Source: Achromobacter sp. RTa (lineage in GTDB: Bacteria; Pseudomonadota; Gammaproteobacteria; Burkholderiales; Burkholderiaceae_B). From it: a stretch of 64,000 bases of DNA. The position numbers and the translations under genes are program-made. The stretch is taken from assembly GCF_000757485.1 (NCBI RefSeq), contig NZ_JPYO01000036.1, positions 92,631 to 156,630 of the forward strand, given 5' to 3'. Positions 1 through 8,527 of the stretch are shown here, one piece after another; position 1 is the stretch's first letter; every line of letters starts with the position of its first letter. The notes below the pieces were generated by a model. It was not told where the DNA came from and did no database searches. It saw only the letters and a program-made list of their open reading frames with translations.

Positions 1-1065
1 GGCGGCGTGCACGTCTCGGGCGCCGCCCAGGCGCTGGCCGCCTTGCAGCACGCTGCGCACCTGCCCGTGGGCACCACCGTGATGGGCAAGGGCAGCACTG
101 ACGAACGCCACCCGCTGTCGCTGGGCGTGGTCGGCTACTTCATGGGCCCCAACGGCGCCAGCCGCGATCTGCGGCCTTTCATCGCCGACGCCGACGTGGT
201 GCTGCTGGTGGGCACGCGCACCAACCAGAACGCCACGGATTCCTGGAAGCTCTATCCTGAGAACGCCCGCTACATCCATATCGATGTCGACGGCGGCGAG
301 ATCGGCCGCAACTACGAAGCGCTGCGCCTGGCGGGCGACGCGCGCGAAACCCTGCTGGCGCTGCAGCGCGAACTGGCAGCGCGCGATCTGTCGGCCGCGC
401 AGGCGCGCCGGGCCGGGCTGGAGGCGGCCATCCAGGCCGGCCGCGCCTCTTCATGGGAGGCGTCGAGCGAGGTCCGCCTGTCCAACCAGCAGCCGATCCG
501 TCCGGAGCGCCTGCTGGAGGAAATCCGCCAGGACGTGGATCAGGACACCATCGTGGTCGCAGACGCCAGCTACTCGTCGATCTGGATCGCCAACTACCTG
601 ACCTCGCTCGCTCCGGGCATGCGTTTCCTGACCCCGCGCGGCCTGGCCGGCCTGGGCTGGGGCTTCCCGATGGCCATGGGCGCCAAGGTCGCGCGGCCAG
701 ACGCCCACGTGATCTGCGTCGTGGGCGACGGCGGCTTTGCCCACGTGTGGGCGGAACTCGAAACCGCCCGCCGCATGGGCATCAAGGTCACGCTGGTCGT
801 GATCAACAACGGCATCCTGGGCTTCCAGAAGCACGCCGAGAACGTGAAATTCGGCGCCCATACCTCCGCGGTGCATTTCCACCCCGTGGACCACGCCGCG
901 ATCGCGCGGGCCGCGGGCTGCCTGGGCGTGCGCGTCGAGGCGCCGGCCGATCTCGCTGGCGCATTGCGCGAGGCGCGCGGCGCCGAACTGACCACGCTGA
1001 TCGAAGTCATCTGCGACGAGAACGCGTTCCCTCCCATCACGTTCTTCACGGCGGGCCAGGCATGA
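1..1065 (+). CDS. Thiamine-diphosphate-dependent enzyme, acetolactate synthase-like (3' part)
   Basis: This is the C-terminal part of a ThDP enzyme of the acetolactate synthase/benzoylformate decarboxylase superfamily; the reading frame is open at base 1, so the start lies outside the window. The visible 354 codons hold the central domain followed by the C-terminal ThDP/Mg-binding domain. The cofactor motif is clear: VVGDGGFAH followed about 25 residues later by VVINNGILG. The stop overlaps the ATG of the next gene (ATGA), so it is co-transcribed with the SDR. In family terms the substrate is a 2-keto acid or dione; genuine valine/isoleucine synthesis is unlikely because no ilvN or ilvC is adjacent and the context is catabolic. 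The exact reaction cannot be read. Confidence 0.85.
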   Translation, partial: GGVHVSGAAQALAALQHAAHLPVGTTVMGKGSTDERHPLSLGVVGYFMGPNGASRDLRPFIADADVVLLVGTRTNQNATDSWKLYPENARYIHIDVDGGEIGRNYEALRLAGDARETLLALQRELAARDLSAAQARRAGLEAAIQAGRASSWEASSEVRLSNQQPIRPERLLEEIRQDVDQDTIVVADASYSSIWIANYLTSLAPGMRFLTPRGLAGLGWGFPMAMGAKVARPDAHVICVVGDGGFAHVWAELETARRMGIKVTLVVINNGILGFQKHAENVKFGAHTSAVHFHPVDHAAIARAAGCLGVRVEAPADLAGALREARGAELTTLIEVICDENAFPPITFFTAGQA

Positions 1066-1817
1066 AGCGAGATCCGAGCAAAGTCGCGCTGGTGACCGGC
1101 GCGGGCCGGGGCATAGGCCTGGAGCTTGCGCGCCAGATGCTGGCCAAGGGCTACCGGGTGCTGGCGGTCAGCCGCGAGGGCGTGGATGCGGCGCGGCTGG
1201 GCGGCCCGTCCGCCCAACTGCGCACGGAGCGCGCCGACGTGACCGACCATGCCGCCATGCAGGCGCTGGTGGACAGCGTGCGCGGGGCCTGGGGCCCGGT
1301 GTCGGTGCTGATGAACAACGCGGGCATCTCGCCCAAGCAGGCGAACGGCAATTCCTCCGGCATCCTGGATATCACGCCCGCGGAATGGGACCAGGTGCTG
1401 CAGGTGAACCTGACGTCGGTGCTGCGGCTGTGCCAGATGGTGCTGCCCGCCATGCGTGAACAGGGCTGGGGGCGCATCGTCAATGTGTCCTCGCTCGCGG
1501 GGCGGGCCAAATCGCTGGTGGCCGGCGGCAGCTATATGGCGTCCAAGGCGGGCGTGCTGGGCCTGACCCGGGCCATCGCCGCCGAGATGGGGCCCTACGG
1601 CATCACGGCCAACGCGGTTACGCCGGGCCGCATCCTGACCGAAATGGCGCAGCAGGCCGCGCCCTCGGTCAACGAGAACTACGCGGCGCAGATTCCCGCG
1701 CGCCGCCTGGGCACCCCGGAAGAGGTGGCCGCCGCGATGGTGTTCCTGGCGGCGGAGGAGTCCGGATTCATCAACGGCGCCATTCTCGACATCAACGGCG
1801 GCTTCTACATGCCCTGA
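1062..1817 (+). CDS. Short-chain dehydrogenase/reductase
   Basis: Classical SDR of 251 residues, a normal length. The Rossmann motif TGAGRGIG lies at about residues 12-19, NNAG at about 85-88, a catalytic serine in NVSSLAG and the YMASK (YxxxK) motif follow, and the C-terminus ends in the usual INGGFYMP. It likely oxidises or reduces an alcohol/ketone with NAD(P)H. The start is taken at the ATG that overlaps the upstream stop by 4 bases; longer in-frame versions starting at 453 run inside the upstream gene and are not credible. It probably acts on the product of, or precursor for, the adjacent ThDP enzyme. Confidence 0.9.
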   Translation: MKRDPSKVALVTGAGRGIGLELARQMLAKGYRVLAVSREGVDAARLGGPSAQLRTERADVTDHAAMQALVDSVRGAWGPVSVLMNNAGISPKQANGNSSGILDITPAEWDQVLQVNLTSVLRLCQMVLPAMREQGWGRIVNVSSLAGRAKSLVAGGSYMASKAGVLGLTRAIAAEMGPYGITANAVTPGRILTEMAQQAAPSVNENYAAQIPARRLGTPEEVAAAMVFLAAEESGFINGAILDINGGFYMP

Positions 1818-1858
1818 GCACGCCGGCCCGCAAATAAGAAACCCAACAGGAGACAAGT

Positions 1859-2815
1859 ATGAAAGCAGCATCATTGCTGGCGGCGTTCGCGGCCGCGGCG
1901 TTGTGCACGGCGGCCTCGCCGGCCCTGGCGTGGCCGGACAAGGAGGTTACGCTGACGGTCAATTACGGGGCGGGCGGCAATACCGACGTCGCCAGCCGCG
2001 AACTGGCGCGCGCGATGGAGGCGGACCTGGGCCGCTCCGTGGTGGTGTTCAACCGGCCCGGCGCGCTCGGCACGATCGGTCCGGCCTACGTGGCCAAGCA
2101 GGCGGCCGACGGCTACAACCTGGGCGTGGTGACGCTGTCGTCCATCGCCATCATGCCGCACCTGATGACCATTCCCTACACCTCCCGCGATTTCGAATTC
2201 GTGGCGGCCTACGGGCGCTACCGTTATGGGGTGGTGGTGCGGGCGGACTCTCCCTACAAGAGCGTGGCCGACCTGGTCGCCGCGGCAAAGCAGGGGCCCG
2301 GCATCTTCTTTGGCGCGCCGTCGGCGCCCAACAACCTGGCCATGTTCGACCTGGGCCGCGTCACCGGCGCCAAGTTCGAGCAGGTTTCCTACAAATCCGG
2401 CAGCGAAACGGTGGCGGCCTTGCTGGGCAAGCAGGTCGACGCCATCGTCCAGAATCCCTCGGATGTCACCAGCTACATCCAGTCGGGCCGCTTGCGCCTG
2501 CTGGCTTCCGCCAGCCCGATCCGCTGGCCGGAATTCCCCGACGTACCCACGCTGAAGGAAGCAGGATACGACGTGGAGATCGATTCATGGCTGGGATTGG
2601 CGGTGCCGAAGGGCACGCCGGAGTCGGTCCGGACGCGCCTGGAACAATCCGCCAAGACGGCTGTGGCGAGCGACCGCCTGCAGCAGACCTACAAGCAGTT
2701 GGGTGTGGACCCGGTGTGGATGTCGGGCCAGGACTACGCCAGGATGGTCGATACCACCTACGAGCAAATGGGCCGCGCCATCAAGGCCGCGAATCTGCCG
2801 CGGATGACTAACTAG
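1859..2815 (+). CDS. Tripartite tricarboxylate transporter substrate-binding protein (Bug family)
   Basis: Periplasmic binding protein of 318 residues with an N-terminal signal peptide ending near ALAWP (about residue 23). The Bug/TctC pattern is visible: VTLTVNYGAGGNTDVASRELA near the N-terminus and a C-terminal half with GKQVDAIVQNP and a FPDVPTLKEAGY segment typical of the family. A good ribosome site (AGGAG) precedes the ATG. There is no tctA or tctB nearby, which is common in Bordetella-type genomes, where orphan Bug receptors are amplified. It probably binds a carboxylate used by the cluster. Confidence 0.88.
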   Translation: MKAASLLAAFAAAALCTAASPALAWPDKEVTLTVNYGAGGNTDVASRELARAMEADLGRSVVVFNRPGALGTIGPAYVAKQAADGYNLGVVTLSSIAIMPHLMTIPYTSRDFEFVAAYGRYRYGVVVRADSPYKSVADLVAAAKQGPGIFFGAPSAPNNLAMFDLGRVTGAKFEQVSYKSGSETVAALLGKQVDAIVQNPSDVTSYIQSGRLRLLASASPIRWPEFPDVPTLKEAGYDVEIDSWLGLAVPKGTPESVRTRLEQSAKTAVASDRLQQTYKQLGVDPVWMSGQDYARMVDTTYEQMGRAIKAANLPRMTN

Positions 2816-2833
2816 GTTGATAGGCCGGCCCGC

Positions 2834-2859
2834 GCGCATGCCCATCGACGGGCATGCGC
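2834..2859 (+). other. Perfect hairpin between receptor gene and importer genes
   Basis: A perfect 10-bp stem (GCGCATGCCC / GGGCATGCGC) with a 6-base loop lies 18 bases after the receptor stop and 22 bases before the permease start. No T-run follows, so it is not a standard intrinsic terminator. It may stabilise the receptor mRNA or lower read-through into the importer genes. Confidence 0.5.
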
Positions 2860-2881
2860 CGACGCGTGCTCGGGAGAGGAA

Positions 2882-3766
2882 ATGGATGTTCTGATTCAAC
2901 TGGCGCTGTCGGGGATACTGCTCGGCGGCGTGTACGCGCTTGGAGCCATGGGGCTGAACCTCATCTTCGGCGTGGCCAAGGTCGTCAATTTCGCCCATGG
3001 CGAATTCTTGATGATCGGCATGTACGCGGCGTTCTGGCTATGGAAGCTGGCGGGGCTGGACCCCTACTGGGGGGCGCCGCTCATATTCCTGGCGGGCGCC
3101 GCGATCGGCGTGGCGTTCTATCTGGGGCTGATCCGCTACACGATCTACCGCAGCGAAATGACGCAGGTATTCGCCACGCTGGGCCTGGCCCTGGTGCTGC
3201 AGAACCTGGCGCTGATGCTGTTCTCCGCCGATTACCTGACCGTGCAGGTGTTCCCGCCGGCGCAGGAGTCGATTGCGTTGTTCGGCGGACACGTGAGCAG
3301 CACGCGGCTGGTGTCCTTCCTGTTCGCGATGGCGGCCATGGCCTTGACGATGCTGTTCATCAAGCGCACCTACATGGGCAAGGCGATCGAAGCCGTGTCG
3401 CAGGACCTGTCGGCGGCCCGCCTGGTGGGGATCAACATCAACAAGACGCTGGCCGTCGCCTTCGCGCTGGGCATCGGCCTGACCACGCTGGCCGGCGGCG
3501 TGCTGATACCCAGCTTCTATGCCTATCCCTCGGTGGGATCCAGCTTCGTGCTGATCTCGTTCGTGGTGGTCGTGCTGGGCGGCCTGGGCAATGTCGCGGG
3601 CACGCTGGCGGGCGGCATTATCCTGGGCCTGATCGAGACTTTCGTCGGCTACCTGGAGCCCGACCTCAAGGAGGCGACCCACTTCGTGCTGCTCATCCTG
3701 TTGCTGTCGTTCCTGCCCAATGGCCTGTTCGGCGTAAAGGGCGCGGAAAAGGAGGGTCTGAAATGA
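2882..3766 (+). CDS. Branched-chain amino acid-type ABC importer permease, LivH type
   Basis: Integral membrane permease of 294 residues with about eight hydrophobic segments. The LivH signature is present: GLNLIFGVAKVVNFAHGEF near residues 22-40, and ALGIGLTTLAGGVLIP followed by FVVVVLGGLGNVAGTLAGGIILG in the C-terminal half. It pairs with the LivM-type permease to form the channel of a HAAT-family importer. The stop overlaps the start of the next gene (ATGA). The substrate is unknown. Confidence 0.92.
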   Translation: MDVLIQLALSGILLGGVYALGAMGLNLIFGVAKVVNFAHGEFLMIGMYAAFWLWKLAGLDPYWGAPLIFLAGAAIGVAFYLGLIRYTIYRSEMTQVFATLGLALVLQNLALMLFSADYLTVQVFPPAQESIALFGGHVSSTRLVSFLFAMAAMALTMLFIKRTYMGKAIEAVSQDLSAARLVGININKTLAVAFALGIGLTTLAGGVLIPSFYAYPSVGSSFVLISFVVVVLGGLGNVAGTLAGGIILGLIETFVGYLEPDLKEATHFVLLILLLSFLPNGLFGVKGAEKEGLK

Positions 3767-4764
3767 ACATGCACTGGCTGGAATGGCGCAAAGGCGACGG
3801 CGCGGGTATCGCAATCATGACGGCTGCGGCTCTGCTGCTGCCGCTGGCGATCAGCGATCGCTTCTATCTCAATCTCCTGTTCCTGGTCATGCTGTACGCG
3901 GGCCTGGCTTCCGCCTGGAACCTGCTGGGCGGCTATGCGGGGCAGTTCTCCCTGGGGCACACCGCCTTCTTCGGCATCGGCGCGTACAGCTCGACGCTGC
4001 TGTACACGATGGCGGGAATCAATCCCTGGCTGGGCATGTTGGCCGGCATGGCGATTTCCGTGCTGCTGGCCTTCCTGATTTCCTACCCCGTATTCCGGCT
4101 GCGCGGCGTGTTCTTCGCCATGTCCACCATCGCGGTGGGCGAGACGGTGCGCATCGTGCTGCTGTGGCTGCGCCGCAAGGCCGATATCCCATACGGGATC
4201 ACTATCGACTACCAGCCGGGGTTCGGGCGCATGATCTTCGCCGAGCCGCGCAGCTACGCCCTGCTGGCCGGCTGCTTCATGCTGCTGGTTTGCGCCGTGG
4301 TCTACGCGCTGACGCGCAGCCGCGTCGGTTACTACCTGCGGGCGGTGCGCGACAACGAGGAGGCGGCCCAGGCCAGCGGGATCGACCTGCGCCGCTACAA
4401 GCTGATCGCTTTTCTGGTCAGCGCGGCCTTCACCTCCGTGGGCGGCACGTTGATGGCGCAGTACGTCCTGTACATCGAACCGGCCACGGTCTTCGCCACG
4501 TCGATTTCCATCGATCTGGCGCTCATGACCATTCTGGGCGGCGTCGGCACGCTGCTGGGGCCCGTGCTGGGCGCCGTGATCGCCTTGCCGTTGCAGGAAT
4601 TCCTGCGCGACTGGCTGGGCAACGCGGGAGCCGGCGCGCACCTGGTGGTCTACGGCGCCCTGTTGATCGTAATCGTGATGCTGCTGCCGCAGGGCGTGAT
4701 CGGAGCCTGGTCGGCCCGCCGCGCGCGCAAGGTGGCTGTCAAGGAGGCGGCAAGCGATGCTTGA
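3763..4764 (+). CDS. Branched-chain amino acid-type ABC importer permease, LivM type
   Basis: Second permease, 333 residues, starting at the ATG that overlaps the LivH-type stop. The LivM signature AWNLLGGYAGQFSLGHTAFFGIGAY is split over residues about 47-70, and the conserved cytoplasmic loop AVRDNEEAAQASGID lies in the C-terminal half, where permeases contact the ATPases. A longer in-frame opening from 2854 exists but only because the upstream gene is open in that frame. It overlaps the next ATPase gene by 8 bases. Confidence 0.92.
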   Translation: MNMHWLEWRKGDGAGIAIMTAAALLLPLAISDRFYLNLLFLVMLYAGLASAWNLLGGYAGQFSLGHTAFFGIGAYSSTLLYTMAGINPWLGMLAGMAISVLLAFLISYPVFRLRGVFFAMSTIAVGETVRIVLLWLRRKADIPYGITIDYQPGFGRMIFAEPRSYALLAGCFMLLVCAVVYALTRSRVGYYLRAVRDNEEAAQASGIDLRRYKLIAFLVSAAFTSVGGTLMAQYVLYIEPATVFATSISIDLALMTILGGVGTLLGPVLGAVIALPLQEFLRDWLGNAGAGAHLVVYGALLIVIVMLLPQGVIGAWSARRARKVAVKEAASDA

Positions 4765-5476
4765 AGTCGATCGAGTCGAAAAGCGGTTCGGCGGCCTGAT
4801 CGCCGTCAACCAGGTCAGCCTGAAGGTGGATGAGGGCGAGATCGTGGCCCTCATCGGCCCGAACGGCGCTGGCAAGACCACGCTGTTCAACCTGGTGGCC
4901 GGGGCCTTGCCGTGCGACGGCGGATCCATCCGCTTCCGCGGTCGGGCACTGGCCAGCCTGGACGGCCCGCGCATCTGCCGGGCGGGACTGGCGCGCACGT
5001 TCCAGATTCCGCAACTGTTCCCTTCCATGAGCGTGGTGGAAACCGTGCTGGTGGCCGCGCTGGGGCATACAGCCGACATTGCGCAGGCCCGCGAGCGCGC
5101 CCGCGCCGTGATCGCCCGCGTCGGCCTGGCGGGACGCGAGGAGCAGCTTGGCGCCGCGCTGACCATCAGCGGCAAGAAGCGCCTGGAGATTGCGCGGGCG
5201 CTGGCGACACGGCCGGGCCTGATCCTGCTGGACGAAGTCATGGCCGGTCTCAACCAGCCGGAGGTGCTCAAGCTGCTGGACCTGATCCGCGAACTGCGGG
5301 CGGACGGCATGACGGTGGTCCTGGTCGAACACAACATCGAGGCGGTGCTCAATGTGGCCGATCGCGTCGTGGTCCTGAACCAGGGCCAGAAAATCGCCGA
5401 CGGCTTGCCGCGCGATGTGCTGCGCCAGCCCGACGTGGTTCGCGCCTATCTGGGAGACGACTATGTCCTTGCTTGA
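4757..5476 (+). CDS. ABC importer ATP-binding protein, LivG type
   Basis: ATPase subunit of 239 residues. Walker A is GPNGAGKTT (about residues 35-43), Walker B is LILLDEVMAG, and the switch histidine is in LVEHN. The signature loop reads TISGKKRLEIARAL, a variant of the LSxGxxR form of LivG proteins in which two lysines follow the glycine. The C-terminus has the short DVLRQPDVVRAYLGDDY tail seen in LivG. It overlaps both neighbours, as expected for a tightly coupled operon. Confidence 0.9.
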   Translation: MLEVDRVEKRFGGLIAVNQVSLKVDEGEIVALIGPNGAGKTTLFNLVAGALPCDGGSIRFRGRALASLDGPRICRAGLARTFQIPQLFPSMSVVETVLVAALGHTADIAQARERARAVIARVGLAGREEQLGAALTISGKKRLEIARALATRPGLILLDEVMAGLNQPEVLKLLDLIRELRADGMTVVLVEHNIEAVLNVADRVVVLNQGQKIADGLPRDVLRQPDVVRAYLGDDYVLA

Positions 5477-6173
5477 AGTTCGCCGGCTCGAGGCCTCCTA
5501 CGGCGATAGCGACGTGCTTCTGGGGGTGGACCTGGACGTGGGCCAGGGCGAGGTGGTCGCGATCGTGGGATCCAACGGGGCGGGCAAAACCACGCTGATG
5601 CGCGCCATCGCTACGCTGATCCCCACCAGGAGCGGCACGGTGAAGCTGGACGGCAAGCCAATGGAGGGCGCGTCGACCCACGATGTGGTCGCCAGCGGCA
5701 TGGTCTACGTGCCGGAAGGACGGCGGCTGTTCCCGCGGCTCAGCGTGAGGACCAACCTGGAGCTGGGCGCTTTCACGCCGCATGCGCGGCCCCAGCGCGA
5801 AGCCACGCTGCGCACCATCTTCGAACTGTTTCCCGTGCTGAAGAACCGGGCCGGCCAGATGGCCGGGACCCTGTCCGGAGGCGAACAGCAGATGTGCGCC
5901 ATCGGCCGCGGCCTGATGGCCCGGCCCAAGCTCCTGATGATCGACGAGGTGTCGTTGGGTTTGGCGCCGGTGATGGTGTCCAAGGTGTACGAGGCGATCG
6001 CGGAAATCCGCAGGCTCGGCACCACGGTGATGCTGGTGGAGCAGAACGTCCGCCAGGCCTTCAAGGCGGCAGACCGCGGCTACGTGATCAATCACGGCCG
6101 GGTGGCGGTCAGCGGGGCCAGCGGCGAGTTGATGGACAACCCGGAAGTTAGAAAAGCATACCTGGGCCTCTGA
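5463..6173 (+). CDS. ABC importer ATP-binding protein, LivF type
   Basis: Second ATPase, 236 residues, starting inside the end of the LivG-type gene (14-base overlap). Walker A is GSNGAGKTT, the signature loop is LSGGEQQM, Walker B is LLMIDEVSLGL, and the switch region reads VEQNVRQA with Gln in the histidine position, normal for LivF. An upstream in-frame ATG at 5415 would add 16 residues lying within livG and is less likely. It completes the heterodimeric ATPase of the first importer. Confidence 0.9.
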   Translation: MSLLEVRRLEASYGDSDVLLGVDLDVGQGEVVAIVGSNGAGKTTLMRAIATLIPTRSGTVKLDGKPMEGASTHDVVASGMVYVPEGRRLFPRLSVRTNLELGAFTPHARPQREATLRTIFELFPVLKNRAGQMAGTLSGGEQQMCAIGRGLMARPKLLMIDEVSLGLAPVMVSKVYEAIAEIRRLGTTVMLVEQNVRQAFKAADRGYVINHGRVAVSGASGELMDNPEVRKAYLGL

Positions 6174-6219
6174 GGCTTCGGGGACGGAATCCGCCTGATG
6201 CGCGGAACAGGAGACAACC

Positions 6220-7476
6220 ATGAAGAAAGTCAGGAAATTGCTGTTGAACACGGTCTGCGCCGCCATGCTGTCGGCAGGCGCCAGCGCGCATGCCGACATC
6301 AAGGTGGGCGTGGTGCTGCCCTTGACCGGGCCCTTGGCCTCGCTGGGCAATGACGTGAACCGCGGCTTCGAGCTGGCGCGAGATCTCGTCAACGAAAAGG
6401 GCGGCGTGGCGGGGGAGAAGGTCGTGCTGCTCACCACCGACGTGCCTGGCTCCAACGAAGCGGCGTCGCAGGCGATGCGCCTGATCAACCGTGATGGGGT
6501 CAAGGTGCTGGTGGGTTCGTACGCCAGCTCGATCTCCTTCGCGGCCAGCCAGGTCGCGGAGCGCAACGGCGTCATCTATGTCGAACAGGGCGCCGTGGCC
6601 GACGACATCACGCGCCGCGGCTTCAAGAACCTGTTCCGGTTCATCTATCCGGCCAGCGAACTGGGCAAGGGCAGCGCCCAATACGCCACCGACGTCATCC
6701 TGCCCAAGCTGGGCGTTCCGCTGGACAAGGCGCGCGTGGCGATCCTGAACGAGGACAGCTCCTATGGTTCGGCCGTTGCCGACGGCGCCCGCAAGTGGCT
6801 GAAGGAAAAGGGCGTGCAGATCGTCGACGAGTCGAGCTACAGCTACAAGACCACCGACCTGTCATCGCTGGTTCAGCGGCTGAAGTCCAGTAATCCCGAC
6901 GTGATCGTGGCATGTTCCTATACGCCCGACGGCATTCTCTTCTGGCGGCAGGCCCGTGAGGCCAACCTGAACGTCAAGGCCTTGATCGGCAATGGCGGCG
7001 CCCACAATATCCCTGATTTCGCCGAAGCGCTGGGCGACGACGTCAATGGCGTATTCAACGCCGGCACGTCGGCCTACTTCAATGATGCCGGCCTGACGCC
7101 CGAGGCGGCGGCGCTGTTCAAGGTGTTCCACGAGCGCTATGAGCAGAAGTTCGGCCGCAAGCCGTCCGCGCATTCCGCCATGGGATTCAACGCGATGTGG
7201 GTGTTGCTGTCCGACGTGCTGCCGGCCGCCGGCGGCGTGGACCCGGACAAGGTGCGCCAGGCATTTCTGGCATTGGACAAACCCGTGGGTTCCACCATCG
7301 TCGGCTGGGGCGTGAAGTTCGATCCCAAGACCGGCGAGAACACGCGCGCCTTCCCGATGGTGGACCAGTGGCAGGGCCGGCAGATCCGCACGATCTGGCC
7401 CGCCGAATTCGGCGTGACCGAAAAGATCACCTATCCGCTGCCGGCCTGGGGCCAGCGCCAGAACGTCGGACAGTAA
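6220..7476 (+). CDS. ABC importer periplasmic substrate-binding protein (LivK/type I fold)
   Basis: Periplasmic binding protein of 418 residues with a signal peptide cleaved near ASAHA (about residue 27). The mature start IKVGVVLPLTGPLASLG is typical of the Periplas_BP_6 family, as is QAMRLINRDGVKVLVGSY in the first lobe. A strong AGGAG ribosome site precedes the ATG. It follows the two ATPase genes directly, so it is the cognate receptor of this importer, while the Bug protein upstream is a second, unrelated receptor in the same cluster. Confidence 0.9.
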   Translation: MKKVRKLLLNTVCAAMLSAGASAHADIKVGVVLPLTGPLASLGNDVNRGFELARDLVNEKGGVAGEKVVLLTTDVPGSNEAASQAMRLINRDGVKVLVGSYASSISFAASQVAERNGVIYVEQGAVADDITRRGFKNLFRFIYPASELGKGSAQYATDVILPKLGVPLDKARVAILNEDSSYGSAVADGARKWLKEKGVQIVDESSYSYKTTDLSSLVQRLKSSNPDVIVACSYTPDGILFWRQAREANLNVKALIGNGGAHNIPDFAEALGDDVNGVFNAGTSAYFNDAGLTPEAAALFKVFHERYEQKFGRKPSAHSAMGFNAMWVLLSDVLPAAGGVDPDKVRQAFLALDKPVGSTIVGWGVKFDPKTGENTRAFPMVDQWQGRQIRTIWPAEFGVTEKITYPLPAWGQRQNVGQ

Positions 7477-7486
7477 GGGGGGCAGG

Positions 7487-8506
7487 ATGAACCAGCGTTG
7501 GAAAAAAAGGCCGCCGGGCTCCAACTGGGGCGAGTTTGGCGCCGACGACGAATTGGGCCGCCTGAACCTGCTGACCGCCGAGAGACGCGTGCGGGCGGCT
7601 GGCGAAGTGCGCGCGGGCGTAGCCTTTTGCCTCAGCTTGCCGCTGGACCTGCCCGGGGGCACGGCGCTCAATCCGAACCGCCTGCCGCCCCGCAGGCACG
7701 TGGCCACCAGGAAACGCGGCCTGTTCAGCGTCAACTACCCCTTGCGGCTCGAAGACGCCCGCTACGTCGATTGCTCGAGCGACGATTCGGTGACGCTCTA
7801 CACCCAGTATTCAACCCAATGGGATGCGCTGTCGCACGTTGGGCAGTACTTCGACGTCAACGATGACGGCATTCCGGTGCCGGTGTACTACAACGGCTTC
7901 CGCGCCGGGGTGGACGTGATGGGGCCCACGGAGCAGTCGGAGGCCCGCGCGCATCGCCTGGGCATCGAGAAAATGGCCGAGACCGGCGTCCAGGGGCGCG
8001 GCGTCATGCTGGACTTGCACGCCCATTACGGAGACGCCAGGACCTACGTGGGGTACGACGCGCTGCGGCGCGTCATCGACGCGGACAGGGTGGAAATCCA
8101 GCCCGGCGACATGCTGTGCCTGCATACCGGCTTCGGCCAGAAGCTGATCGACATGGGAGGGGATCCCGATCCGCATGTGCTGCATAACAGCTGCGCGGTG
8201 CTGGACGGGCGGGATGAGCGCCTGTTGCGCTGGATCGACGAAAGCGGGATTGCCGTCCTGATCGCCGACAATTTCGCCGTCGAGGGGTATCCGTACGAGA
8301 AGAACGATTGCCCTCAGTGCGAGGGGCTGCCGCTGCATCAGGCTTGCCTGTTCAGGCTGGGCATCCACCTGGGCGAGCTTTGGTACCTCACGCCGCTGGC
8401 GCAATGGCTGCGGCAAAACGGCCGCAGCCATTTCATGCTGACGTGCCCGCCGCTGCGCCTGCCCGGCTCCTTCGGCTCGCCGGTGACGCCGGTCGCCACC
8501 GTCTAG
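7487..8506 (+). CDS. Cyclase-family (kynurenine formamidase-like) hydrolase
   Basis: Protein of 339 residues matching the cyclase family (PF04199). The metal-binding core appears as STQWDALSHVGQ, in place of the HTGTHxDxPxH motif of true kynurenine formamidases, and the conserved GRGVMLDLHAHYG and GDMLCLHTGFGQ segments follow. Members hydrolyse amides or cyclic esters and diones using a metal ion. It begins 10 bases after the binding-protein gene and ends the + cluster, so it probably cleaves an imported compound. The length and the QWDxLSH form point to the larger cyclase subgroup, not KynB. Confidence 0.82.
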   Translation: MNQRWKKRPPGSNWGEFGADDELGRLNLLTAERRVRAAGEVRAGVAFCLSLPLDLPGGTALNPNRLPPRRHVATRKRGLFSVNYPLRLEDARYVDCSSDDSVTLYTQYSTQWDALSHVGQYFDVNDDGIPVPVYYNGFRAGVDVMGPTEQSEARAHRLGIEKMAETGVQGRGVMLDLHAHYGDARTYVGYDALRRVIDADRVEIQPGDMLCLHTGFGQKLIDMGGDPDPHVLHNSCAVLDGRDERLLRWIDESGIAVLIADNFAVEGYPYEKNDCPQCEGLPLHQACLFRLGIHLGELWYLTPLAQWLRQNGRSHFMLTCPPLRLPGSFGSPVTPVATV

Positions 8507-8527
8507 GGCGTGGCTCCTCGGTGGCGT

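Noticed and set aside
453..1061. Long N-terminal extension of the first SDR
   Set aside because: It lies in another frame of the ThDP enzyme; the SDR fold starts just after the overlapping ATG at 1062.
2854..3762. Apparent fusion upstream of the first LivM-type permease
   Set aside because: The extension is an out-of-frame reading of the LivH-type gene and has no membrane segments of its own.
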